From assembly GCA_020832305.1 (NCBI GenBank), contig JAFIEV010000089.1, forward strand, positions 483,061 to 547,060: a stretch of 64,000 nucleotides of DNA. The letters run 5' to 3'. The stretch is from Cyclobacteriaceae bacterium (GTDB lineage Bacteria; Bacteroidota; Bacteroidia; Cytophagales; Cyclobacteriaceae). Below are positions 45,538 to 54,542 of this stretch, in pieces. Made by a program: the position numbers and the translations under genes. The notes beneath the pieces are model-generated. The model saw only the letters and a program-made list of their open reading frames with translations, was not told the DNA's origin and ran no database searches. Numbering within the stretch: position 1 is the first letter of the stretch; each line of letters starts with the position of its first letter.

Positions 45538-46440
45538 ATGTTGAAAATCGCCTGGAATTCTTTGTACTGCCATCCCCTACCTGAGGGCCATAGGTTCCCA
45601 ATGGTAAAGTATGAACTTATCCCCGAGCAACTGTTGTATGAAGGCACCATCACAGAAGAAAACCTCTTCTCCCCTAGCCCTGTCATAGTTTCACACATTC
45701 TGGAAACCCATTTGGCCGAATATTGGGAAAAGCTGGATCGTGGAACCCTCACAACCCAGGAAATTCGCAGAATGGGATTCCCATATAGCAAAGGTCTTGT
45801 CGAAAGGGAGCGTATTATCACGGGAGGAACCCTCCAATGCTGTCAGTATGCAATGGAAAATGGGGTTTCAATAAATGTAGCGGGAGGCACGCACCATGCA
45901 TTTGCCGACCGGGGTGAAGGCTTTTGTCTGCTTAACGATATAGCGGTGGCCGCCAACATCATGTTGAAACAACATATGGCTAATCAAATATTGGTCATTG
46001 ATCTCGATGTACATCAGGGTAATGGCACAGCCAGCATTTTTAAAGAAGAAAATAATGTTTTTACCTTTAGTATGCACGGGAAAAAAAATTATCCGATGCA
46101 TAAAGAAAAATCAGATCTCGATATTGAATTGGAAGATGGGACAAATGATTCTGTATATTTGAACATACTTGCAGAAAAATTACCGGAATTATTCGATCAG
46201 GTACAACCTGATTTTGTGTTTTTCCTTTCGGGCGTCGATGTGCTGGAAAGTGATAAACTCGGCAGACTCGGCATGAGTATTAAAGGTTGCAAAACCCGTG
46301 ACGAAATGGTGCTTAAGGCCTGCAAAAAAAATCAAGTTCCGCTGGTGATCAGTATGGGAGGCGGATATTCACAAAGACTCAGTGATATTGTTGAAGCCCA
46401 CGCCAATACCTACAGAACTGCACAGGAAATATATTTTTGA
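45538..46440 (+). CDS. Histone-deacetylase/acetoin-utilisation-family protein
   Basis: The frame reaches back to a GTG inside the terminator (45490), so the ATG at 45538 is the real start (300 residues). The family pattern is clear: GGTHHAFADRGEGFCLLNDIAVAA (HH and the conserved region), DLDVHQGNGTA (zinc Asp/His), SGVDVLESDKLGRLGMS (zinc Asp), and MGGGYS. Bacterial members deacetylate acetylpolyamines, acetyl-lysine or acetoin-pathway proteins. The actual substrate is unknown. It follows tkt after the terminator and stands alone. Confidence 0.9.
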   Translation: MLKIAWNSLYCHPLPEGHRFPMVKYELIPEQLLYEGTITEENLFSPSPVIVSHILETHLAEYWEKLDRGTLTTQEIRRMGFPYSKGLVERERIITGGTLQCCQYAMENGVSINVAGGTHHAFADRGEGFCLLNDIAVAANIMLKQHMANQILVIDLDVHQGNGTASIFKEENNVFTFSMHGKKNYPMHKEKSDLDIELEDGTNDSVYLNILAEKLPELFDQVQPDFVFFLSGVDVLESDKLGRLGMSIKGCKTRDEMVLKACKKNQVPLVISMGGGYSQRLSDIVEAHANTYRTAQEIYF

Positions 46441-46625
46441 CATGTAACCTGTTTTTCTTTTGAATAGATGAGCTGTATACAACAATAATACATCCGTATA
46501 AAGTTATAAGACAATCGCAGTGCTAATCATAATCAGCTTTACCCGTTCAGGTAAAATCTGCCAGTAATTTGCTATTATTGTACAGTAATTTATCAATATC
46601 CTGTACCTTGGATTTTACGCAATAA

Positions 46626-49600
46626 ATGTTTTTAAAAAAAATGGTGGCCAAATGCATTTTCGCAAGTCTTTTCGGGTATGTGCTGTTTATGCAGAACATG
46701 CTTGTTTTTGCACAGGAAATGCGTTTTCACAGATTTTCAATCAATGAGGGGCTCTCAAATACCTTTGTGAAAGACATCGTTCAAGACCACAAAGGCTTTA
46801 TCTGGATCGCCACAACCTATGGATTAAACCGATACGATGGATACAATTTTAAAAGCTATTTACATGATCCGGAAAAAACCGGAACCATAAGCGACCATGA
46901 TATTGAAGTTCTGCTTGAAGATTCGCAGAAGAGGTTATGGGCCGGTACTGCCAATGGATTATCTTTCTACAACCGCAACCTCGATCGATTTGAAACCATC
47001 CTGTCCGATACATTGCCTGCACCTTTTGATGCTTCTGAAAATCATATTCTATCATTTTTTGAAGATGATAAAGGCGATATTTGGATTGGAACTAAAAAAG
47101 GAATTAAACTTTTACAGCAGAATACAAACAAGTTGATCAGGGCCGACGAAATTGTGGGTCTGCCTGCAGGATTGATCATCAACGACATTGCGGCAGATCA
47201 ATCGGGATATATATGGTTGGGTACCGATAACGGACTTTACAGATTAAACAGGAATTTATCAGATGTTTCATATTTTGGAGCAGATGCTTTTTCAAATCTG
47301 CTGGTTCGTTCTTTACACGTTGATCGGTTTAATAATCTTTGGGCAGGTACATACGGTGGAGGATTGTATTTGTATAACCGCCGAAAAGACGATTTTCTGG
47401 GTATTTCCTGTAACAATTGTCAAGTATTCGGCAATCTTCCGGATGATAAGATCCGATGGATTACCACAGACCATAAAGACAGGCTCTGGGTAGGTACCGA
47501 GCAAGGTGGTGTTTGTAATAGTCCGATTCAGGATTACACGTTTACAAGACCTAATGCCTTTAATTTTACTTGCTATATCGATGATGAAAAACCTTTTAGT
47601 CTGAGTTATCGCACGGTAACAGTAATTTATGAAGATAGAGATAACAATCTTTGGTTTGGGACCCATAGCGGGGGGGTGAACTTTGTATCGGGTACAAGTG
47701 ACAAATTCAAAATGTTTCAAAGAGAGGCTTTTGCAAGACAAACCCTTAGTCACCGTAAGATATGGGGTATCCTTGAAGACACATACGGATTTCTATGGGT
47801 AGGTACAGATGGCGGAGGACTTAATGTACTTCACAAGGAAAAAGGTGTAGTACAAGAATTTCAACACGATCCGGCCAATGAGAATTCCCTTAGTAATGAT
47901 GCTGTAATATCTGCATTCAAAGACAGTATGGGCAACTTGTGGTTTGGCACCTACAGCGGAGGGCTTAATGAATATAATTACAGAACCAAAGCATTCAAAC
48001 ATTATAAGCATTCATACACAGACAGCAGTTCTATTTCAGACAATGACATCCGGGTTATATATGAAGATAAAAACCGTCAGCTATGGATAGGCACACGATC
48101 TGGATTGAATATTATCAGCCTCCCAACAAAAAGCAACCGCCGTATATCAGCCTTTAAAAATAAAGATATTCGGGCAATTCATCAGGATAATCGAGGTCGT
48201 ATGTGGATCGGCGTTTTTAATGAGGGGCTTAAACAATACTTGCCTGAAACTGAAGAAGTTTTTGACTATCCGATAATGATAAACAACAAGATCATTCCTG
48301 CCCATCAAACCATCAACACCATTGCTGAAGATGATGCCGGGAATCTTTGGCTGGGTACCTATAGTGGTGGTTTGGTACAATTTAAGCCCGAGGATAATCT
48401 GTTGATAGCCTATACTGAAAATGATGGGCTGGCAAACAACCGTGTGAATAAAATTCTTATTGATAAACAAAAGCATCTGTGGCTGAGTACTGACTATGGC
48501 ATCAGTCGTTTCGTTCCTGAGACCAGGATGTTTTTGAATTACGGCAAATCAGATGGAATTCACGGGCTTGAATTTCATGCAGGATCAGGCTTTATAAGTA
48601 CAAGTGGTCATATGTACTTTGGCAGTATAGATGGTATTGTTTATTTTCATCCCGATAGCATTGGTATTAATCCGCTTCTTCCGAAACTGGTGTTTAGTGA
48701 TTTCAGGATTTTTAACCGGCCGGTTCCCATCGGTGAACAGGAATCTCCTTTGCACAGACACATAAGTGAAACAAGGGAAATTACCCTAAACCACAAACAA
48801 TCAATATTTAGTATAGAATATGCAGGCATTGATTTTGCCATAAACAAAGAAAACGAATATGCCTATATGCTGGAAGGCCTGGAAAGTGAATGGAATTATG
48901 TAGGTACGCAAAGAAGTGCAACCTACACCAACCTTGTGCCGGGTGAATATCTTTTTAAAGTAAAAGCTTCTAACAGTGATGGCCTCTGGACACCTGAGCC
49001 TCTCTCTTTAAAAATAAATATTTTACCCCCTCCCTGGAAAACCTGGTGGGCTTATCTCATATATGTGATCCTTATTGCTACCATGATGTACGGATTGCAG
49101 TATCTCACACTGAAACAGATGAAGCTTAAAAACCGCCTGGCCCTGGCTCAGCTTGAAAATCAGAAAGAACATGAGTTGCACCAAATGAAAATACAGTTTT
49201 TCACACAAATTTCTCATGAATTCAGAACTCCTTTAACCCTTATACTTGCTCCCTTAGATGATTTGATGCGTCAACCTGAAGAAAATGCAGCCTATTTCAG
49301 AAAGAAAATCCCTGGTATATTAAAGAATGCGAAACAGTTGTTGCGCCTTGTCGACCAGTTGATGCATTTCAGAAAACTTGAAAGTGGTAAGTTGAAACTT
49401 AAAGCCGGATACTATAACCTTGTGGAATTTACGAAGCAATTACTCCAGGCTTTCGATGAATATGCACTTAAAAGAAATATTCAATTGCAATTTGCATCCG
49501 TTCATCCTGAACTTAATATATGGTATGATCCCTCAAAAATGGAGATCATTTTAAACAACTTGATTTTTAATGCATTTAAGTTCACCCCAGATGGCGGCAA

Positions 49601-50810
49601 TATTTCAATAATGATTTCCAAAAAAAATGCATTGGAAACCGCTGCAATCTTTGCCATTCACAAAGCCAATCCACAGGTAGCATCAGAAAATTGGGTGGAA
49701 ATCAGTGTGTCAGATTCGGGCACCGGAATAAAGCTCGAAGAACTCGATCAAATATTTGAAAGCTTTTATCAGGCGAAAAATGTCGAAACCAAAGGTGGAA
49801 CCGGGCTTGGTCTTACGCTGGTAAAAGGTCTTACCGAACTGCACAAAGGAATAGTTCTTGCAAGCAGCGAACTGGGCCAGGGATCGACATTTAGTTTGTT
49901 TTTCCCTATGGGCGATTCGCACCTCGACCCTTCAGAAATTGATAGCAGTCCTGATGAATCAGCATTATATTTGCCCGGAAATGAATTCGATATATTAGAC
50001 AGGTCTGATATAGCGTCTGAAGTCCCTAATGAAGAAGAAGTACATGAAGGATTACAAATGTTAATTGTTGAAGATAATCCGGAAGTTGGGGCTCTTATTG
50101 GCGATATTTTTAAAAACGAATTTAGGATACATATGGCCGGTAGTGGCGCTGAAGGTCTTGAAATCGCTTCCTCACTTGTGCCAGATATCATAATTACAGA
50201 TGTTTATATGCCGGGTCTGAGTGGTGTTGATTTGTGCAGAGCATTGAAAAATCATGAAAACACCTCACATATACCGGTAATTATTCTCACAGCCAGAGCA
50301 ACCGAAGAAGGCCTGCTTGAAGGGTTGCAGTCTGGTGCAAATGATTATCTTACAAAACCGTTCCACCCTGAAGTGCTGCGAAGCAAAGTACAAAATCTGA
50401 TGGAACTGCGGGAAAAAATGAGAGAAAAGAATAAACGCGTAGTCTCACTTGAGCCTGGAGAAATTGAGATAGAACCGGCCGATGAAAAATTCCTTAAAAG
50501 AACTATAGAAATCATTGAGAATAACCTGACCAATGCTCAATTTGGTGTAAAATACCTGGTGGGTGAAATGCAAATGAGTCGTTCTGTATTTTATCGTAAA
50601 CTACAGGCCCTTACGGGTAAATCTGTAAATGAATTTATTATTTCCATTCGACTTAAAAGAGCTGCCCAGCTTCTGCAAAGCAGAGAATATACGGTCAACC
50701 AGGTAGCCTGGGAAGCAGGATACAATGACATAAAGCATTTCAGAGCTCAATTTAAAGAAACCTTTGGAATTACACCTTCTGCCTTTGTCGCTGAAAAGGT
50801 AAAAAAATAA
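46626..50810 (+). CDS. Hybrid two-component system protein (Reg_prop propeller, His kinase, receiver, AraC output)
   Basis: A 1394-residue HTCS regulator. A signal-anchor is followed by about 14 Reg_prop repeats (..G.IWIGT..GL..Y), roughly residues 40-660, a Y_Y_Y-type domain (about 700-800) and one membrane helix near 812-832. The kinase has FFTQISHEFRTPLTLI with phospho-acceptor His864 and the ATP site motifs SGTGI and GTGLGLTLVKGL. The receiver has the Asp1192 in IIITDVYMPG. The C-terminal AraC domain ends with NQVAWEAGYNDIKHFRAQFKETFGITPSAF. HTCS proteins sense periplasmic oligosaccharides and directly activate the adjacent SusC/D genes. Positioned just upstream of susC with a 21-bp-phased direct repeat between. 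Confidence 0.97.
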   Translation: MFLKKMVAKCIFASLFGYVLFMQNMLVFAQEMRFHRFSINEGLSNTFVKDIVQDHKGFIWIATTYGLNRYDGYNFKSYLHDPEKTGTISDHDIEVLLEDSQKRLWAGTANGLSFYNRNLDRFETILSDTLPAPFDASENHILSFFEDDKGDIWIGTKKGIKLLQQNTNKLIRADEIVGLPAGLIINDIAADQSGYIWLGTDNGLYRLNRNLSDVSYFGADAFSNLLVRSLHVDRFNNLWAGTYGGGLYLYNRRKDDFLGISCNNCQVFGNLPDDKIRWITTDHKDRLWVGTEQGGVCNSPIQDYTFTRPNAFNFTCYIDDEKPFSLSYRTVTVIYEDRDNNLWFGTHSGGVNFVSGTSDKFKMFQREAFARQTLSHRKIWGILEDTYGFLWVGTDGGGLNVLHKEKGVVQEFQHDPANENSLSNDAVISAFKDSMGNLWFGTYSGGLNEYNYRTKAFKHYKHSYTDSSSISDNDIRVIYEDKNRQLWIGTRSGLNIISLPTKSNRRISAFKNKDIRAIHQDNRGRMWIGVFNEGLKQYLPETEEVFDYPIMINNKIIPAHQTINTIAEDDAGNLWLGTYSGGLVQFKPEDNLLIAYTENDGLANNRVNKILIDKQKHLWLSTDYGISRFVPETRMFLNYGKSDGIHGLEFHAGSGFISTSGHMYFGSIDGIVYFHPDSIGINPLLPKLVFSDFRIFNRPVPIGEQESPLHRHISETREITLNHKQSIFSIEYAGIDFAINKENEYAYMLEGLESEWNYVGTQRSATYTNLVPGEYLFKVKASNSDGLWTPEPLSLKINILPPPWKTWWAYLIYVILIATMMYGLQYLTLKQMKLKNRLALAQLENQKEHELHQMKIQFFTQISHEFRTPLTLILAPLDDLMRQPEENAAYFRKKIPGILKNAKQLLRLVDQLMHFRKLESGKLKLKAGYYNLVEFTKQLLQAFDEYALKRNIQLQFASVHPELNIWYDPSKMEIILNNLIFNAFKFTPDGGNISIMISKKNALETAAIFAIHKANPQVASENWVEISVSDSGTGIKLEELDQIFESFYQAKNVETKGGTGLGLTLVKGLTELHKGIVLASSELGQGSTFSLFFPMGDSHLDPSEIDSSPDESALYLPGNEFDILDRSDIASEVPNEEEVHEGLQMLIVEDNPEVGALIGDIFKNEFRIHMAGSGAEGLEIASSLVPDIIITDVYMPGLSGVDLCRALKNHENTSHIPVIILTARATEEGLLEGLQSGANDYLTKPFHPEVLRSKVQNLMELREKMREKNKRVVSLEPGEIEIEPADEKFLKRTIEIIENNLTNAQFGVKYLVGEMQMSRSVFYRKLQALTGKSVNEFIISIRLKRAAQLLQSREYTVNQVAWEAGYNDIKHFRAQFKETFGITPSAFVAEKVKK

Positions 50811-50982
50811 ACTGTTTGTAATTTGGTAAAAGTACAGCCCTGTATTTTGGTCTTTAAAATAGAAAATATAACATAAACACCTGCTTGCCAGGGACTGCTT
50901 AATAATCAGGCATTGATAATGTAAATTCAGGATATTAAATAAAACAAATCAACAACACAGGCGATTTTCAGTACACCATATT

Positions 50983-50999
50983 AGTGTTATATTAACACT
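50983..50999. promoter_or_regulatory. Short palindrome, possible operator
   Basis: AGTGTTA (50983-50989) is the exact reverse complement of TAACACT (50993-50999), with a 3-nt spacer. No T-tract follows. It could bind a dimeric regulator; it could also be chance in AT-rich DNA. Confidence 0.35.
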
Positions 51000-51069
51000 G
51001 AATGGAATTTGCCTGAAGTCTTAAAAACACCTCACAAGTCGGATACAATAACCGATTCAGAGACAAATG

Positions 51070-51103
51070 CCCCCCTTAATTGAAACGATTCCCCCCTTAT
51101 TTG
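51070..51103 (+). promoter_or_regulatory. 21-bp-phased direct repeat, candidate HTCS operator
   Basis: CCCCCCTTAATTG at 51070-51082 recurs as CCCCCCTTATTTG at 51091-51103: 12 of 13 bases equal, spaced by exactly 21 bp, two turns of the helix. C6 runs stand out in this AT-rich gap. AraC-type HTCS output domains bind direct repeats, and the regulator gene is directly upstream. The link is inference. Confidence 0.6.
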
Positions 51104-51198
51104 CGATTTATAAATTTTCAAATTTGCTAAAGCCAAAAGCATATCATTTTAAGATTTTATCAGCAAAAATCAATTTTAACGACTAAGTAAGAAATTTG

Positions 51199-51315
51199 AT
51201 GTGGATAAAAAGAGTATTCGAAGACGATAAGACTAAAGAAAAATGGATTCATAGAATGATCGTGAGCATCCACATTCTTTTATTATTATTTATTCTGTTT
51301 TTGATCATGCTGTAA
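51199..51315 (+). CDS. Possible small single-span membrane peptide upstream of susC
   Basis: An ATG-started frame of 38 codons. The first 18 residues are charged (MWIKRVFEDDKTKEKWIH), and the last 20 are almost all hydrophobic (SIHILLLLFILFLIML). It would be a single-span membrane peptide with the charged part in the cytoplasm. It lies between the candidate operator and susC, 64 bp before the susC ATG, so it would be the first gene of the unit. There is no clear Shine-Dalgarno site, which is usual in Bacteroidota. Homology was not tested; it may also be chance. Confidence 0.4.
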   Translation: MWIKRVFEDDKTKEKWIHRMIVSIHILLLLFILFLIML

Positions 51316-51379
51316 AAATGCATTCGCTTACTGATGAAATATATGTTTTTAAAAATGTATTTACATAACCCTTAATTGT

Positions 51380-54300
51380 ATGAAAATGAAAAAAACGATT
51401 ACCCAATGTCTGAAACTTTGGTGCATGCTGATCCTTTTCTCTCCCGCATTAGCGGCTCAGGGGATTAAGATTACAGGAACCATAACAGAAGGCGAAAAAA
51501 GTGACCCCATTCCTGGTGTCAATGTTTTGATCAAAGGTACTTCACAGGGTACCGTTACCGATATGGATGGAAAATATTCCATAGATGTTCCCGGTTCAGA
51601 AACGACGCTGGTCTTCAGTTCGGTGGGTTACCTGACCGAAGAGGTATTAGTAGGCAGCCGATCTGTAATTAATTTGGTTATGCGGCCAGATATAACCGCC
51701 CTGGAAGAAATTGTTGTGGTTGGTTATGGAACCCAATCTAAGCGAGACGTAACAGGTGCCATATCTACTGTGAAAGGTGCTGATATTGCCGATATGCCTG
51801 TGCCTTCTTTCGAGATAGGATTACAGGGAAAGGCTACCGGGGTGCAAATCGTACAAGGTGGCGGAGTAGCCGGTGCGCCTTCAAGAATACAGATTCGTGG
51901 TACAGGATCCCTTACAGCCGGAACCCAGCCTTTGTATGTGATTGATGGTATGATCATTAACCAGCCCATTCGCGGCTTTGAAAACAACCGTACAGGCACA
52001 GCCCTGAATCCTCTGGGAGATATCAATCCCAATGATATTGAATCTATCGAAGTATTAAAGGATGCGGCAGCCACTGCTATTTATGGGTCAAGAGGTGCCA
52101 ACGGAGTAATTTTGGTTACCACCAAAACCGGAAAAGTTGGAAGAGGAGCCGTTACTTTTGACTATAACCGTACTGTTTCAGATGTCATCAACAAGGTAAC
52201 ACCTATGGGCGGAAGTGATTTTCTGGAAACTGTAGACCTTTCCCGCGAAAATCAAAATCGCGTCCGCCCGGCTTCTGGTTTAACTCCAGGTTGGGCTCCT
52301 TTGGCCTTCAGGCCAGCCTTAAACGACCCATATAGCCGTGCCGTAGCAGAGGCTACTGATGTTGATTATGCCTCAGCTATGTTGCGGCAGGGAATCACCG
52401 ATGAGTTTAATATATCTGCAAGTGATGCCTCAGAAAGGAGCTCTTATTATGTTTCCGGCGCTTATCGCGATGAAAACAGCATATTCGAAGGTAACAGGTT
52501 GCAAAGGTATATTGGCAGGGCCAATCTTGAATTCAGGCCACACAAAAAAGTAGCCGTTGGTACCAAGACCAATGTGTCTTACACCCGTAACCAAAAAGCG
52601 GTTATCAATGAAGGTTTTCAGCGGGCTTACTCTAATGCATTACCCATATTTCCTTTGCGAAACCAGAATGGTACCTATTTCGATGCATTCTCTACCCGCA
52701 ATGCCGTTGCTAATATTGATATCGCTAACCGCAATCCAAGAACTGAACAATACAGAACCATTGCCAGTGCATACATCAATTATGAACCTATCGCAGGACT
52801 TACACTAAGAGCTGAAGCCTTGGCAGATTTACTTCAACTCAACGATATTGACTGGACAGGCGGTACCATTAGAGAAGCAGGTAACGTCGGTTATGAGTAT
52901 TACAGAACTGTACGCAACAGTATGTACAATTTTGTGGCCAATTACAATAAAGATTTGGGTAGTGACCATTACATTGGTCTTACTGCCGGTATGGAAAGAC
53001 AAATCACCCTCACCCGACGGGGAGATTTTGAAATGGACCGTATTGTTGGCGCCAATCAGGAAATTGGTGAAACCGGCAACCCAATCAGGACAGTATTTGG
53101 CATTGATAACGATATTTACTTTACTTCGGTATTTGCAAGGGCCAACTACAAATTTAAAAACCGATATCTTTTCGGAGCAAGTATGCGTCGGGATGGATCT
53201 TCAAACTTTGCACCAAATAACCGATTTGGTTACTTTCCATCAGCATCTGCCGGTTGGATTATCTCAGATGAAGCTTTTGCCAGCGGATCAACTGCCCTGT
53301 CATTCCTGAAAGTACGTGCGAGCTACGGTGTGACCGGAAATGCTGATATTGTACCTTTTGCATGGCAAACCAATTATATCGTATGGCCATTATATGGAAG
53401 TGGCCCTGCTGCATGGCTAACCAACCGCTTTGGCACCTCAGACCTTTCCTGGGAAACCACCAATACCATAGATGCAGGTATTGATTTCGGTTTCTTCAAT
53501 GACAGGATCACCGGTAATTTTGGTTACTACAACCGAACCACCAATGACATGCTGCTGAATGTACCCGTTGCTCCTTCTATAGGCCAGTTTGGTGCAGGTG
53601 ATGTGGTTGTTAACGTTGGGGATATGAGAAATACAGGTATTGAATTGTCACTGACAACGGTAAATATTGAAAAACAACATTTCCGTTGGACTACCAATTT
53701 TAATTTTACCACCAACAAAGCAGTGGTTTTAACCCTAACAGAACAATTAGCGGCAAACCCATTAGGTTTTAGCAGTGGTAACATTGGAGGCGTTAATCCT
53801 TTGGTTACAGGTCGTGAGGGATCGAGATTAGGTACGTATTACCTGCCTGAATTTGCTGGTATTAACCCAGACAATGGATTACCGATGATCGTCAATCAAT
53901 CAAATGGAGAAGCCGTGGTAGCAACCCAGGCAAACTGGAACAATAACAGAGTACACCTCGAAGATAAAACAGGATTGCCAACCTATTTTGGGGGCTTTTC
54001 GAATAACCTTACCTATAAAAACTTCGATGTAACCCTGCTCTTTACTTTCCAGGGAGGTAACTGGCTCTATGATACCAGGGAAAGAGATATGACCATTGTC
54101 AATGGTGGTAACAATACCTTGGATTCAAGAATTCTGGGTAACACCTGGACGCCAGACAACCGTGACGCCGAGTATCCAGTGCTACTATTTAACAATCGTG
54201 ATGCTGATAACAATGCAATTAATCACAATACTACCAAATACCTGCATAAAGGAGATTTCGTAAGGTTGAGAACATTACAGATTGCATACAATTTGCCAAC

Positions 54301-54511
54301 CGATTTGCTAAGCAAGGCAGGCATCAAAAGTGCAAGGGTTTATGCGAATGCGCACAACTTACTGACTTTCACAAAGTTTCCGGGATGGGACCCCGAAGTT
54401 GTCAATATTCTCAACAACCAGCAAACGCTTAACCTGGCACCTGGTCTAATTACCACCGGAACATTGCCACAAGTTAGATCTTTCAACTTCGGCGTAAGTT
54501 TTACCTTTTAA
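51380..54511 (+). CDS. SusC/RagA-family TonB-linked outer-membrane transporter
   Basis: A 1043-residue protein with signal peptide ending ALAAQ. The CarboxypepD_reg-like domain (about 28-105; ITGTITEGEKSDPIPGVNVLIKGT) is followed by the TonB-box/plug segment EEIVVVGYGTQSKRDVTGAIS (about 112-132) and IYGSRGANGVILVTTK (about 232-247), then a 22-strand barrel ending RSFNFGVSFTF with a terminal Phe. It imports oligosaccharides or other large nutrients with the SusD lid encoded 31 bp downstream. The substrate cannot be deduced, as no clear CAZyme follows in the same unit. Confidence 0.97.
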   Translation: MKMKKTITQCLKLWCMLILFSPALAAQGIKITGTITEGEKSDPIPGVNVLIKGTSQGTVTDMDGKYSIDVPGSETTLVFSSVGYLTEEVLVGSRSVINLVMRPDITALEEIVVVGYGTQSKRDVTGAISTVKGADIADMPVPSFEIGLQGKATGVQIVQGGGVAGAPSRIQIRGTGSLTAGTQPLYVIDGMIINQPIRGFENNRTGTALNPLGDINPNDIESIEVLKDAAATAIYGSRGANGVILVTTKTGKVGRGAVTFDYNRTVSDVINKVTPMGGSDFLETVDLSRENQNRVRPASGLTPGWAPLAFRPALNDPYSRAVAEATDVDYASAMLRQGITDEFNISASDASERSSYYVSGAYRDENSIFEGNRLQRYIGRANLEFRPHKKVAVGTKTNVSYTRNQKAVINEGFQRAYSNALPIFPLRNQNGTYFDAFSTRNAVANIDIANRNPRTEQYRTIASAYINYEPIAGLTLRAEALADLLQLNDIDWTGGTIREAGNVGYEYYRTVRNSMYNFVANYNKDLGSDHYIGLTAGMERQITLTRRGDFEMDRIVGANQEIGETGNPIRTVFGIDNDIYFTSVFARANYKFKNRYLFGASMRRDGSSNFAPNNRFGYFPSASAGWIISDEAFASGSTALSFLKVRASYGVTGNADIVPFAWQTNYIVWPLYGSGPAAWLTNRFGTSDLSWETTNTIDAGIDFGFFNDRITGNFGYYNRTTNDMLLNVPVAPSIGQFGAGDVVVNVGDMRNTGIELSLTTVNIEKQHFRWTTNFNFTTNKAVVLTLTEQLAANPLGFSSGNIGGVNPLVTGREGSRLGTYYLPEFAGINPDNGLPMIVNQSNGEAVVATQANWNNNRVHLEDKTGLPTYFGGFSNNLTYKNFDVTLLFTFQGGNWLYDTRERDMTIVNGGNNTLDSRILGNTWTPDNRDAEYPVLLFNNRDADNNAINHNTTKYLHKGDFVRLRTLQIAYNLPTDLLSKAGIKSARVYANAHNLLTFTKFPGWDPEVVNILNNQQTLNLAPGLITTGTLPQVRSFNFGVSFTF

Positions 54512-54542
54512 GGATTGACACTTAATTAAAAACTAAAAAGCA

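Larger units (their letters stand above)
50811..51198. other. Intergenic regulatory region between HTCS and the susC unit
   Basis: No coding sequence is supported here. The region is AT-rich, but holds two visible structures: an inverted repeat AGTGTTA-TAT-TAACACT at 50983-50999, and a pair of direct repeats further right. No tRNA or intrinsic terminator was seen. It is the natural place for the control signals of the SusC/D genes. Confidence 0.6.
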
